A stretch of 64,000 nt of DNA from Allium sativum. Its lineage: Eukaryota > Streptophyta > Magnoliopsida > Asparagales > Amaryllidaceae. This document shows positions 21,591 through 35,076 of the stretch, piece after piece. The notes below the pieces were generated by a model that was not told the DNA's origin, made no database searches, and saw nothing but the letters and a program-made list of their open reading frames with translations. Positions within the stretch are counted from its first letter, which is position 1, and each line of letters begins with the position of its first letter. The translations under genes were made by a program, and so were the position numbers. Location of the stretch: contig CM060918.1 in assembly GCA_030737875.1 (NCBI GenBank), positions 773,134,552 through 773,198,551 of the forward strand. Direction: 5' to 3'.

Positions 21591-23075
21591 TGTAATAACC
21601 CGAAAATCTGGGCCAGTTTAAAATTTTTATTTTGGCAATTTTAGCGAGTTTTGAATATTTAAAATGGATTATTTTAAATAATATCGACGAGAAATTTATT
21701 TTGAATATATTTAGAACGTATATATATATACGTCGTCGTTAGAATATAAATATTTATATATAATTATAAAAGGAATTGAAAATGGCGCGGTAGTTCGGTA
21801 ATTCGATTTCAAACTTCAATTGAATGTACCGGGTGCAAAACAACCCGAATTTTAATGAAACCAAAAACATTAGGATCTAATTGATGATACCTTTCCAACA
21901 AATCCGAAAAATCAAGATTTCATAGCGGGAATCAAAAGTTATGTCCAGTTGAAAATTCTGAATAGTCGCTATGGAATTCAGGCCCTTAAAAATTGACATT
22001 TAGCAAACGACCTCGGATTTCGACGAAACCAGTTTTGTTGGATCCGCAGTGTCAAATTATTGTTTGGTTCCAAATTTCATAATTTTTCGAATCAATATGT
22101 GAGCGTGGCAAAGGAAAACGCGTTTGACCAGTTTCAGTTGATTTTAATCGACTGGAAATTGGCCATTTTTCCAACGGTCTCAGAATTCGACGAAACTAGT
22201 TTTGTTAGGACCGTATCGTCAATACGAAGCTAGAAAATATTTTTCTGCAATTTATAGAGTTAGTATGTGATCCCGGTAAATTGAAATGTACGTTTAAAAT
22301 TCAATATAATGATTTAAATGTAAATTTAACGGAAACTGATCGAAACGATTGAATTGTCCTACGTGGCATATCCCATTGTGTTCGGAATGGGGGTTAAACG
22401 CTATGGACGACAGGCGGTGGGCCTCGTTTAGATGACGTATGTAAAAGTCAACTTTTAAAAAAATAAAATAATTAAATAAATTAAAAATAAACTTTCTCTC
22501 TCCCTTCCCCTTAATTCATTCTGCCCCCCCCCCCCCCCCGTATCATTTCAGAAACGAAAAAAAAAGAAGAAAAAGGGAGGGCGACGGAGCCCCATCGCGC
22601 CGCCGCGCGAGGTGCCCCCCCCTCCCCAACGACCGCCGCCTCCCTCTCCTCTTTTTCCTCCTCTTCCTTTCTTCTCTCTCCACCTCCTCCCTGTAGCCGC
22701 CCCCTCCTCTTCTCCTTTTCCTTCTGAAAACCCACCGCGCCCCCCTCCCTCCTAAAACCCTAGCCGACAACCCCCACCACCGCCTGAAAGCCACACCGCC
22801 GACGCCGCCTGTTTCCCCCTCCCCAGTCGACGACCAACGCAGCCAAAGCCCCCCCTGCGAGCTCCACTTCTCCGACCTTCAAAAAAAAACAGTAAGTTTT
22901 GCTTTCTTATTTATTTTATTTACATTATTTAAATTTATTTCTGTTTTAAAAAATAATTACTGTATGAAAAAAATCAGTTTTGTCTTTGTAATAGGAAAGA
23001 AAAGTGAAAAGACGATATTTTTAGATATGAAAAGACTATATTTTGAGATAAGTAAAAATATGATTTTTTACTTCA

Positions 23076-23146
23076 AGAAAAGGCGAAATCTTTATTTTAG
23101 AAAAGGCGAAATCTTTATTTTAGAAAAGGGCGAAATCTTTATATAG
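23076..23146 (+). repeat. short tandem repeats in the LARD LTR
   Basis: AAAAGGCGAAATCTTTATTT occurs three times in succession, the last with one extra G. The same array is present in the 3' LTR at about 30306-30376. Confidence 0.9.
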
Positions 23147-23246
23147 AGAATAACGTTATAAAAATAGAATTTTTATCTATATATTAGCGGTATGGAAATG
23201 CGATTTTTTATCCATATGAATTTGAAGAAAAAATTCGATTTTTATA

Positions 23247-23345
23247 TATTGAATAGCATAGTAAAAATATAATTTTTATATATTGAATAGCATAGTAAAA
23301 ATATAATTTTTATATATTGAACATCGTAGTAAAAATTCGATTTTT
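23247..23345 (+). repeat. 34-bp tandem repeats in the LARD LTR
   Basis: Three copies starting TATTGAATAGCATAGTAAAA at 23247, 23281 and 23315, the last diverged. Mirrored in the 3' LTR near 30477-30575. Confidence 0.9.
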
Positions 23346-26300
23346 TAATATATGAAGTGATTATAAAAATTTGATTTTTAAAAAAATTGAAAGTAAACAA
23401 ATAAAAATGTGATTTTTATTTTAAAGACATCTGAATATAAAAATGTGTGATTTTTATATATGTAGTGGCTACGGGCAACGAAGATGACAAAGATGCGATA
23501 ACGACGAGGACTTCTCTAAATGAAGAATCGTGATATTGGATAGCTATCTATGAGAACTTCTCACTCTTCAATTCTCTTTTTTCTAGTTATATATATATAT
23601 ATATATATATATATACTAGGATGCAGATGGTGTTTAGTAGCACCCGACACCCGTCATCCACAGACCATGGATGGCTTGTTTGTTAAATTGTTTGGTTGTG
23701 TAGTTGGTTAGTCTATTTGGTTTGAATTGAATTGTTTGGTGAAATGGAATGGATTTGATTGATGTGTGAATGGCGTGGGCCTTCACTAGACCAGGGATAA
23801 GGCTAGGCCTTGTCCCGTTTCTAGTATCGTGCCGTTATGCCGCCGAAATTTTCTAAAATATGTTAGAAAAATAGAAATATCATTTTTATTGAGTAAATGA
23901 ACTGAATAGAAATTCATGTGTTAAAATAGAATATATTATCGTTAAAAATATAATTTTTAACGTGAAAGTGAATAAATAAAATATTCATTTACAAACCGGA
24001 CGGTTTGTTTATGTACACCGATTTGACTGACATTGATTGGGTCGATAAATTTTACACATCGCCCAACTGCACAAATAAAATTTGTGTTTGATTGTTTGAA
24101 ACCCCACATGGGTGTTGGGATGAAATTTGAAGTTCACTCATCCTGATTGATTAAATATGTTGATCGATTGATTGACAGGCTGTTATAAGCGTTAGATATT
24201 TATATTTGATGCTTATACAGTGTAGTGCACTTTGGTTGATGGTTGATTGTTTATCAATGCTATTATATACATGTATTGTATGGAATCCATATAATTAACG
24301 TTATATGGTGATTGATTGGGCCTCATTCCAATCGGGACAACAATGAATATTATAAAATAAAATTCATGTGTTACATATAAAAATAGTCATGTGTTGACGA
24401 TGTTCATGTGTTGAAAATATTCGTGTGTTGAGAAAAATATTTTAAATAATAAAAATTACATCTTTATCATATTTAAATTTAGAACTACTTCCCAGTAGAA
24501 GTCTAATTAAAAATCAAACGATAGATACCATAGTTTTATAAAATATTTTACATAACAAAAATAGTGATGTGTTGACAGTACTCATGTGTTGAGATTAGTC
24601 AGGTGTTGGAAGAAATATAGATTCATGTGTTGAATAGAATAAATATTCATTTGTTGAATAGGATAACGAATTTATTGAAATATATAAAGCCGTGTTGATT
24701 AGAGTTGCGCTATTTTGACGTGAACGATATTTATATCGATTATATTCGTTTTTATAATGAATATAGAAAAGAAGTGATTTCAAAATATAACGTTTTGAAA
24801 ATATTATCATTTATATAGTAATGATATAAAATATTCAATTTTGATTAGAAATTGAATATAGTGTTGAAATGGTTTTGAAAACGAATTTAAAACGATTTAT
24901 AAAATGCGTTTTAAAGGGAAATCGATGAAATATATATATTATATATATAATGGCCCGAATAGAACGCGCTGCGCCGCGGCAGTTCGTGAATTTCGACCAT
25001 TGACTTCGAATTGACGTTGCGGGAGATCCGACCGTCGGATTCTCCTAAAACCGGAACCGTTGGGTTCGTATCGAAAAGAGCTTTCCAATGAATATTCGAA
25101 ATTTGAAATCTAACGGTTGGATTTGGAGTTATGTCCAAATCAAATTCGAAAAAGGTCGCTGTAAGTGCAGTTCAATGGCCGTTGTTGGAAATCGACTGTA
25201 CGGGTCTTGATAAAATTATTAAAAATATCTATAATTTGTGTAAAATCATAGGAAATGATTTGGGAAGAATTGAGCTGGAAAATTCCATATTTGAAAAGAT
25301 AAAAATAAATTTTTTATCGAAATGAACTAGTTTAGAACTAGAATTAAAATCAATTTATTTTTGAAATAAATAAACTGAATTTGAAAGTGATTTTAAAAAT
25401 AACCAATATTCCCAATATGTGAATTGGACTAGGGTTGAATCCAAATTATCTTCGGAACATTTCGATGTTGGATTTCGTGACTATATAGATATTGTTATGG
25501 GAATTTGAAAGATATATTTTATATCGTTATTTCCAATACGATATATGTTGGTTGCAGAATTTGATATTGAATATAAGCAGATATATTTTCTATACAGAGC
25601 CTTGTATTTAATATCAAATGTGATTTGGGTTTATCGTGAGTCGTGTTTTAGATGACATTGGTTCTTTAACTCAGTTAAAGGCAAGATATCGATTTCTGAA
25701 AAGATTAAAACTAAGTGGAGTTTTAATGAATCTTTAATTAGATTAAAATGTGAATTGATAATTTAAATTATCAAATCTGAAAAGTGATCGAGAGTGGAGT
25801 ATCACCAGTTTTGCTCCAAAGCGATAGTTAAATCTTTAATTAGATTTGAACGTGAAATGGTAATTAATTTTACCGATAACACCGTGGTGTTAGATATGGA
25901 GTATCACCAGTTTTGCTCCATGGGATATATAGGTTGGGATTGGGAAATAAAACAAATAATTACTTCGGTGTGGTTCGCTAATCCCGACTAGTTTGAAATG
26001 ATATCCAAAGGAAGATCAAAGAATAAATTTAGAAGAATTTATCTTAGATAAAATTAATGGGAACCTTTCCCTAAGAAAGTGATTCTGTGAATAAAAGGAT
26101 ATTATGAATTGGAATGAGGCGTTCATTGTGTTTGTGTAACATTTGTTTATTATATACGTGGGTTATTCAGAAAGGCCGGGTTATACCCATTCTGAATAAC
26201 CGATTCGACGAGATGTCGAAGATGAAGACGGTGGTTGAAGACCGGAAGTCTTCACATCGTTTGGGTGATTACTAATGATCTTGATTGGGCTGTACACCCA

Positions 26301-27766
26301 AGATGAGGGAAACAGTTGGTGATCGTCCAGACGTACTTGGAGATGGATGGATATGCGAGGAAAGTGCCTCCGGTTTCGTTCAGACTCAGAACGAACTTGT
26401 AAATGGATTGTGTGTCTGACATTGGATTTTATTCTGAGTTGATTGATCTCTATTAAATATACATCTGTTTGGCGGCGGAGAATTTATTCTCTTGCTTAAC
26501 GCCCTTCTCTGAGACGTACGAGCTCAGAGGTTGTATATCGATGGACATCAGTCGCACGGAGTGAATTGCCAATGTGGCACGCGTAAGTGGCAATTGATCA
26601 GGGCTTCTGTTGAAAAGCAAAGTCTTGTGGTTGATGATCAAAGCACGGCCTGTGGGGCGTAACTTTGTGTATAGCGTGAATTCGCGAGCCTCACACCTCG
26701 GTATGAGTCAAAAACGGGATAGTGACTGCAGGGAGAGCACGACGTTTCTTTCTAGCTAGGGTGGTGTCAGTGACCTACCAGCCCTGACATTTATATACTT
26801 TCCACCTGTGTGGTTGTTGGATACGAGGCGCCTCGGATATAGGTCTGTAAGGACCGGGAAACGTGTGTTCAGGAATAATTAATCCTCAAAAGTAAGAGAG
26901 GACCGGCCCTGAAGATCCAAGGATCATAGTGGGGTCCTGGGACATTTGCTAGATTGTCTCGAACGCGGAGAGGAGCTTGCCCCTTGCCTCGACTCATGAC
27001 GGAAATCCAATTTCCAATACGTGTATTGCGGTTTTAATTGTAGAACTAGTATGGCAACATGATATATGGTACCCATGCCGTCTATGATTGATATTTATGA
27101 TTGAAAATGTTTTGACACTATACACCTATGATAGTATCAAATGATTTGTTTTAAACGTATCAAGCATTATTTGGCTATTATAAGGGAAAACCCTATCCTC
27201 CGGCTTGCGTTGCATTGTGTGATGGGACCTGGGTCTTATAATAGCTTCATTTTTCCAAAAAGCATTGCGCTGTTTTGTTATATGCACTAGTATTCTTGGG
27301 AGGAAACCCGTTCCGTGTTATACGGCGTGGTCCCTTGAATTACTATCTTTTAAAGCAAAGTTATAAATAACTGTTTTAGTTCTCACACCAGTCACATGAC
27401 TGACCTGGAGTTTATTGTTTTAACCTAAACTCTGCGTGCCCCTATTTTCCGCACGGGCAGCTAGTAGTTTTGGTTTTGCAGATTTATATTCACAGGGTCC
27501 TGATTTACAGCTGGAATGATATCCGGAAAGCTCTATATCCGTATATCACCTTCAGTTGTGCTTTGTATTATTTTCCGCTGCTATGTAATTTATTGTAATC
27601 TCTGATATTTATCGAATGTAATTTATTCATTTATACTCTGTATATTTTTGTATCTGATGGAATTGTTGTAATAACAATGAAATGTTCTTCTGTATGCGTT
27701 CTATTTTGTCTTGTCCTCAATTCTATCCGTGCTTTCCTTCACGGGGAAGTTCGGGTCGTGTAAGTT

Positions 27767-27778
27767 TGGTATCAGAGC
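27767..27778 (+). promoter_or_regulatory. LARD primer-binding site (tRNA-iMet)
   Basis: TGGTATCAGAGC is an exact complement of the 3' terminal 12 nt of plant initiator tRNA with CCA added. It lies a few bases after the 5' LTR, the expected place for minus-strand priming. Confidence 0.95.
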
Positions 27779-28793
27779 TTTGGTTTACAGAGCTCGAGAA
27801 CAAGACACATTAGAACCATACGAAAGAATTCATCAGATATTGGATTAGTAATATCCAATGGGAATGACTCGTTAGAGATAGGATCAGTAGTATCCTAGAA
27901 CGAGTGTGAAGAGTATATTTTTCAAATGAAAACAATTTTTGTTTTGAAAATTTAAATCATTTTATACGTATTTGATTATTTATTTATTTTGAATATGGAC
28001 AATCCAATATATAAAGGTTTTGCATATACGCGTCATGAACGTATATTCGAAGTTTTAATATACTGGATAGATATAGGGTTACACTCTAGTCGCCCGGAGA
28101 TGATATTGATGATAGCGATCGCATCATCAATATTTATGTTCGTGTTACGAAGGTGTGATTTTCTATATATTTCCATTAGACTGGTGTGAGAGCCAAAACA
28201 TATATAGCTAGAACACATTGTTGTGAATTGGCATCAAAAACATGATTTTCTGTATATGTATCAAATTTATGAATTTGAAACTCTAATTCACTAATTGATT
28301 GATGTTTGTGTTGATTGTTTATTTGTTTGATAATTTTGAACCATTATGCCTCATTGTATCAAATATTGAACTGTATTGAAAATTGGTTGCATTTGCTCGC
28401 ATATACATGTACTTACATTGAACAGGTCATAGCAAGGAGGCTAGAGCCGAAGAATAAAATTTGTTTGCCCGACAAATAGGTACATGTTTACTACATAATT
28501 TACTGTTTTGTTTGGGTGATGATGATTTTATGAGCCTATTGGCTAGCTGCTTGGCTTTTTCTTTTTCTTTTTGAGATTAGAAGGACCGGGGAAGCTATTT
28601 GAAATTCCCCGATGCTCCCGGTGCAGGGGAGGTTATGGCGAAATTTTTCGAAAATTTAGGGTGTTAGCCAAATTTTTGAAGAATTTGAAAATTCTCAGAA
28701 ACTGAAAAGTTGGAGAATGCAAGCCAGATCGAATGTAGAGCTGATTAATCAAACCACTTTCGACTTTGTTTCTTTTCGGGGACGAAAAGTTTT

Positions 28794-28806
28794 AAGTGGG
28801 AGAGAT
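28794..28806 (+). promoter_or_regulatory. LARD polypurine tract
   Basis: AAGTGGGAGAGAT sits directly before the TGTAATAACCC start of the 3' LTR, the position of plus-strand priming. The upstream TTCGGGGACGAAA is shared with the chromovirus polypurine region. Confidence 0.85.
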
Positions 28807-30816
28807 TGTAATAACCCGAAAATCTGGGCCAGTTTAAAATTTTTATTTTGGCAATTTTAGCGAGTTTTGAATATTTAAAATGGATTATTTTAAATAATAT
28901 CGACGAGAAATTTATTTTGAATATATTTAGAACGTATATATTATATACGTCGTCGTTAGAATATAAATATTTATATATAATTATAAAAGGAATTGAAAAT
29001 GGCGCGGTAGTTTGATAATTCGATTTCAAACTTCAATTGAATGTACCAGGTGCAAAACAACCCGAATTTTAGTGAAACCAAAAACATTAGGATCTAATTG
29101 ATGATACCTTTCCAACGAATCCGAAAAACCAAGATTTCATAGCGGGAATCAAAAGTTATGTCCAGTTGAAAATTCTGAATAGTCGCTATGGAATTTAGGC
29201 CCTTAAAAATTGACATTTAGCAAACGACCTCGGATTTCGACGAAACCAGTTTTGTTGGATCCGCAGTGTCAAATTATTGTTAGGTTCCAAATTTCATAAT
29301 TTTTCGAATCAATATGTGAGCGTGGCAAAGGAAAACGCGTTTGACCAGTTTCAGTTGATTTAAATCGACTGGAAATTGGCCATTTTTCCAACGGTCTCAG
29401 AATTCGACGAAACTAGTTTTGTTAGGACCGTATCGTCAATACGAAGCTATAAAATATTTTTCTGCAATTTATAGAGTTAGTATGTGACCCCGGTAAATTG
29501 AAATATACGTTTAAAATTCAATATAATGATTTAAATGTAAATTTAACGGAAACTAATCGAAACGATTGAATTGTCCTACGTGGCATATCCCATTGTGTTC
29601 GGAATGGGGGTTAAACGCTATGGACGACAGGCGGTGGGCCTCGTTTAGATGACGTATGTAAAAGTCAACTTTTTAAAAAATAAAATAATTAAATAAATTA
29701 AAAATAAACTTTCTCTCTCCCTTCCCCTTAATTCATTCTGCCCCCCCCCCCCCCCCCGTATCATTTCAGAAACGAAAATAAAAAAAAGAAGAAAAAGGGA
29801 GGGCGACGGAGCCCCATCGCGCCGCCGCCCGAGGTGCGCCCCCCCCCCCCCCCCAACGACCGCCGCCTCCCTCTCCTCTTCTTCCTCCTCTTCCTTTCTT
29901 CTCTCTCCACCTCCTCCCTGTAGCCGCCCCCTCCTCTTCTCCTTTTCCTTCTGAAAACCCACCGCGCCCCCTCCCTCCTAAAACCCTAGCCGACAACCCC
30001 CACCACCGCCTGAAAGCCACACCGCCGACGCCGCCTGTTTCCCCCTCCCCAGTCGACGACCGACGCAGCCAAAGCCCCCCCCCCTTGCGAGCTCCTCTTC
30101 TCCGACCTTCAAAAAAAAACAGTAAGTTTTGCTTTCTTATTTATTTTATTTACATTATTTAAATTTATTTCTGTTTTAAAAAATAATTACTATATGAAAA
30201 AAATCAGTTTTGTCTTTGTAATAGGAAAGAGAAGTGAAAAGACGATATTTTTAGATATGAAAAGACTATATTTTGAGATAAGTAAAAATATGATTTTTTA
30301 CTTCAAGAAAAGGCGAAATCTTTATTTTAGAAAAGGCGAAATCTTTATTTTAGAAAAGGGCGAAATCTTTATATAGAGAATAGCGTTATAAAAATAGAAT
30401 TTTTATATATATATTAGCGGTATGGAAATGCGATTTTTTATCCATATGAATTTGAAGAAAAAATTCGATTTTTATATATTGAATAGCATAGTAAAAATAT
30501 AATTTTTATATATTGAATAGCATAGTAAAAATATAATTTTTATATATTGAACATCGTAGTAAAAATTCAATTTTTTAATATATGAAGTGATTATAAAAAT
30601 ATGATTTTAAACAAAATTGAAAGTAAACAAATAAAAATGTGATTTTTATTTTAAAGACATATGAATATAAAAATGTGTGATTTTTATATATGTAGTGGCT
30701 ACGGGCAACGAAGATGACAAAGATACGATAACGACGAGGACTTCTCTAAATGAAGAGTCATGATATTGGATAGCTATCTGTGAGAACTTCTCACTCTTCA
30801 ATTCTCTTTTTTCTAG

Positions 30817-30860
<44 letters not shown>

Positions 30861-33800
30861 TAGGATGCAGACGGTGTTTAGTAGCACCTGACACCCGTCA
30901 TCCACAGACCATGGATGGCTTGTTTGTTAAATTGTTTGGTTGTGTAGTTGGTTAGTCTATTTGGTTTGAATTGAATTGTTTGGTGAAATGGAATGGATTT
31001 GATTGATGTGTGAATGGCGTGGGCCTTCACTAGACCGGGGATAAGGCTAGGCCTTGTCCCGTTTCTAGTATCGTGCCGTTATGCCGCCGAAATTTTCTAA
31101 AATATGTTAGAAAAATAGGAATATCATTTTTATTGAGTAAATGAACTGAATAGAAATTCATGTGTTAAAATAGAATATATTATCGTTAAAAATATAATTT
31201 TTAACGTGAAAGTGAATAAATAAAATATTCATTTACAAACCGGACGGTTTGTTTATGTACACTGATTTGACTGACATTGATTGGGTCGATAAATTTTACA
31301 CATCGCCCAACTGCACAAATAAACTCTGTGTTTGATTGTTTGAAACCCCACACGGGTGTTGGGATGAAATTTGAAGTTCACTCATCCTGATTGATTAAAT
31401 ATGTTGATCGATTGATTGACAGGCTGTTATAAGCGTTAGATATTTATATTTGATGCTTATACAGTGTAGTGCACTTTGGTTGATGGTTGATTGTTTATCA
31501 ATGCTATTATATACATGTATTGTATGGAATCCATATAATTAACGTTATATGGTGATTGATTGGGCCTCATTCCAATCGGGACAACAATGAATATTATAAA
31601 AGAAAATTCATGTGTTGCATATAAAAATAGTCATGTGTTGACGATGTTCATGTGTTGAAAATATTCGTGTGTTGAGAAAAATATTTTAAATAATAAAAGT
31701 TACATCTTTATCATATTTAAATTTAGAACTACTTCCCAGTAGAAGTCTAATTAAAATCAAACGATAGATACCATAGTTTTATAAAATATTTTTCATAACA
31801 AAAATAGTGATGTGTTGACAGTACTCATGTGTTGAGATTAGTCAGGTGTTGGAAGAAATATAGATTCCTGTGTTGAATAGAATAAATATTCATTTGTTGA
31901 ATAGGATAACGAATTTATTGAAATATATAAAGCCGTGTTGATTAGAGTTGCGCTATTTTGACGTGAATGATATTTATATCGATTATATTCGTTTTTATAA
32001 TGAATATAGAAAAGAAGTGATTTCAAAATATAACGTTTTGAAAATATTATCATTTATATAGTAATGATATGAAATATTCAATTTTGATTAGAAATTGAAT
32101 ATAGGGTTGAAATGGTTTTGAAAACGAATTTAAAACGATTTATAAAATGCGTTTTAAAGGGAAATCGACGAAATATATATATTATATATATAATGGCCCG
32201 AATAGAACGCGCTGCGCCGCGTCAGTTCGTGAATTTCGACCATTGACTTCGAATTGACGTTGCGGGAGATCCGACCGTCGGATTCTCCTAAAACCGGAAC
32301 CGTTGGGTTCGTATCGAAAAGAGCTTTCCAATTAATATTAGAAATTTGAAATCTAACATTTGGATTATGAGTTATGTCCAAATCAAATTCGAAAAAGGTC
32401 GCTGTAAGTGCAGTTCGATGGCCATTGTTGGAAATCGACTGTACGGGTCTTGATAAAATTATTAAAAATATCTACAATTTGTGTAAAATCATAGGAAATG
32501 ATTTGGGAAGAATTGAGCTGGAAAATTCCATATTTGAAAAGATAAAAATAGATTTTTATCGAAATGAACTAGTTTAGAACTAGAATTAAAATCAATTTAT
32601 TTTTGAAATAAATAAATTGAATTTGAAAGTGATTTTAAAAATAACCAATATTCCCAATATGTGAATTGGACTAGGGTTGAATCAAAATTATCTTCGGAAC
32701 ATTTCGATGTTGGATTTCGTGACTATATAGATATTGTTATGGGAATTTGAAAGATATATTTTATATCGTTATTTCCAATACGATATATGTTGGTTGCAGA
32801 ATTTGATATTGAATATAAGCCGATATATTTTCTATTCAGAGCCTTGTATTTAATATCAAATGTGATTTGGGTTTATCGTGAGTCGTGTTTTAGATGACAT
32901 TGGTTCTTTAACCCAGTTAAAGGCAAGATATCGATTTCTGAAAAGATTAAAACTAAGTGGAGTTTTAATGAATCTTTAATTAGATTAAAATGTGAATTGA
33001 TAATTTAAATTATCAAATCTGAAAAGTGATCGAGAGTGGAGTATCACCAGTTTTGCTCCAAAGCGATAGTTAAATCTTTAATTAGATTTGAACGTGAAAT
33101 GGTAATTAATTTTACCGATAACACCGTGGTGTTAGATATGGAGTATCACCAGTTTTGCTCCATGGGATATATAGGTTGGGATTGGGAAATAAAACAAATA
33201 ATTACTTCGGTGTGGTTCGCTAATCCCGACTAGTTTGAAATGATATCCAAAGGAAGATCAAAGAATAAATTTAGAAGAATTTATCTTGGATAAAATTAAT
33301 GGGAACCTTTCCCTAAGAAAGTGATTCTGTGAATAAAAGGATATTATGAATTGGAATGAGGCGTTCATTGTGTTTGTGTAACATTTGTTTATTATATACG
33401 TGGGTTATTCAGAAAGGCCGGGTTATACCCATTCTGAATAACCAATTCGACGAGATGTCGAAGATGAAGACGGTGGTTGAAGACCGGAAGTCTTCACATC
33501 GTTTGGGTGATTACTGATGATCTTGATTGGGCTGTACACCTAAGATGAGGGAAACAGTTGGTGATCATCCAGACGTAGTTGGAGATGGATGGATATGCAA
33601 GGAAAGTGCCTCCGGTTTCGTTCAGACCCAGAACGAACTTGTAAATGGATTGTGTGTCTGACATTGGATTTTATTCTGTGTTGATTGATCTCTATTAAAT
33701 ATACATTTGTTTGGCGGCGGAGAATTTATTCTCTTGCTTAACGCCCTTCTCTGAGACGTACGAGCTCAGAGGTTGTATATCGATGGACATCAGTCGCACG

Positions 33801-35000
33801 GAGTGAATTGCCAATGTGGCACGCATAAGTGGCAATTGATCAGGGCTCCTGTTGAAAAGCAAAGTCTTGTGGTTGATGATCAAAGCACGGCCTGTGGGGC
33901 ATAACTTTGTGTATAGCGTGAATTCGCGAGCCTCACACCTCGGTATGAGTCAAAAACGGGATAGTGACTGCAGGGAGAGCACGACATTTCTTTCTAGCTA
34001 GGGTGGTGTCAGTGACCTACCAGCCTTGACATTTATATACTTTTCACCTGTGTGGTTGTTGGATACGAGGCGCCTCGGATATAGGTCTGTAAGGACCGGG
34101 AAACGTGTGTTTAGGAATAATTAATCCTCAAAAGTAAGAGAGGACCGGCCCTGAAGATCCAAGGATCATAGTGGGGTCCTGGGACATTTGCTAGAGTGTC
34201 TCGAACGCGGAGAGGAGCTTGCCCCTTGCCTCGACTCATGACGGAAATCCAATTTCCAATACGTGTATTGCGGTTTTAATTGTAGAACTAGTATGGCGAC
34301 ATGATATATGGTACCCATGCCGTCTATGATTGATATTTATGATTGAAAATGTTTTGACACTATACACCTATGATAGTATCAAATGATTTGTTTTAAACGT
34401 ATCAAGCATTATTTGGCTATTATAAGGGAAAACCCTATCCTTCGGCTTGCGTTGCATTGTGTGATGGGACCTGGGTCTTATAATAGCTTCATTTTTCCAA
34501 AAAGCATTGCGCTGTTTTGTTATATGCACTAGTATTCTTGGGAGGAAACCCGTTCCGTGTTATACGGCGTGGTCCCCTGAATTACTATCTTTTAAAGCAA
34601 AGTTATAAATAACTGTTTTAGTTCTCACACCAGTCACATGACTGACCTGGAGTTTATTGTTTTAACCTAAACTCTGGGTGCCCCTATTTTCCGCACGGGC
34701 AGCTAGTAGTTTTGGTTTTGCAGATTTATATTCATAGGGTCCTGATTTACAGCTGGAATGATATCCGGAAAGCTCTATATCCGTATATCACCTTCAGTTG
34801 TGCTTTGTATTATTTTCCGCTGCTATGTAATTTATTGTAATCTCTGATATTTATCGAATGTAATTTATTCATTTATACTCTATATATTTTTGTATCTGAT
34901 GGAATTGTTGTAATAACAATGAAATATTCTTCTGTATGCATTCTATTTTGTCTTGTCCTCAATTCTATCCGTGCTTTCCTTCACGGGGAAGTTCGGGTCG
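28807..35000 (+). repeat. LARD 3' LTR (6194 bp)
   Basis: Second copy of the long terminal repeat, almost identical to 21591-27758. Its TA tract is longer (about 30817-30859) and its C tracts differ in length. It ends at GGGTCG and passes straight into the GC-rich TIR element without the final LTR bases, pointing to a small terminal deletion. Confidence 0.92.
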
Positions 35001-35063
35001 CCTTGCGCCAAGGCTCCAGGTTGATGTTGTGCCTTTTTGCGCTGTGCGCCATCAATAACTATG
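35001..35063. mobile_element. GC-rich TIR element, right end
   Basis: GC-rich sequence with CCTTGCGCCAAGG and ending GCGCCATCAATAACTATG, the inverted counterpart of the left end at 20720. It completes the element split by the LARD. No matching target duplication is visible at the two outer flanks. Confidence 0.65.
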
Positions 35064-35076
35064 AATATACACCTGT

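Larger units (their letters stand above)
21591..27758 (+). repeat. LARD 5' LTR (6168 bp)
   Basis: Collinear with 28807-35000, with scattered substitutions and length changes in a C tract (22523-22540) and a TA tract (23588-23615). Contains iterated TCATGTGTTGA-type motifs (23905-24660), three 34-bp repeats (23247-23345), a 12-bp-stem hairpin (26161-26201) and two GGAGTATCACCAGTTTTGCT copies (25796 and 25899). It starts with TG, but the end reads GGGTCG before the shared sequence stops, not the usual CA. Confidence 0.92.
27759..28806 (+). other. LARD internal domain, non-coding
   Basis: About 1.05 kb between the LTRs. The longest frames are short and match no gag, protease, RT or integrase motif. 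It holds the primer site at its start and the polypurine tract at its end. A pyrimidine run (CTTTTTCTTTTTCTTTTT) lies near 28555. Confidence 0.8.
21591..35000 (+). mobile_element. LARD-type non-autonomous LTR retrotransposon (13.4 kb)
   Basis: Two long direct repeats (21591-27758 and 28807-35000) both start TGTAATAACCCG. The first is followed by an exact tRNA-iMet primer site and the second is preceded by a polypurine tract. Only about 1.05 kb lies between them, with no gag or pol. The tract context TTCGGGGACGAAA resembles that of the chromovirus at 63671, so a Ty3 chromovirus probably supplied the enzymes. The last few LTR bases and the 3' target duplication are missing. Confidence 0.9.

Noticed and set aside
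22511..22794. Arg/Glu/Gly-rich minus-strand frames, also at 29645-30020
   Set aside because: Low-complexity reading of the C/T-rich tract in the LARD LTRs; the frames differ between the two LTRs because of homopolymer length changes.
23076..24660. CRISPR-like array
   Set aside because: Repeats are short, AT-rich and irregular, without unique spacers of constant size, and the DNA is eukaryotic.
21591..35000. Simple segmental duplication instead of LTRs
   Set aside because: A primer-binding site directly after the first copy and a polypurine tract directly before the second fit an LTR element far better.
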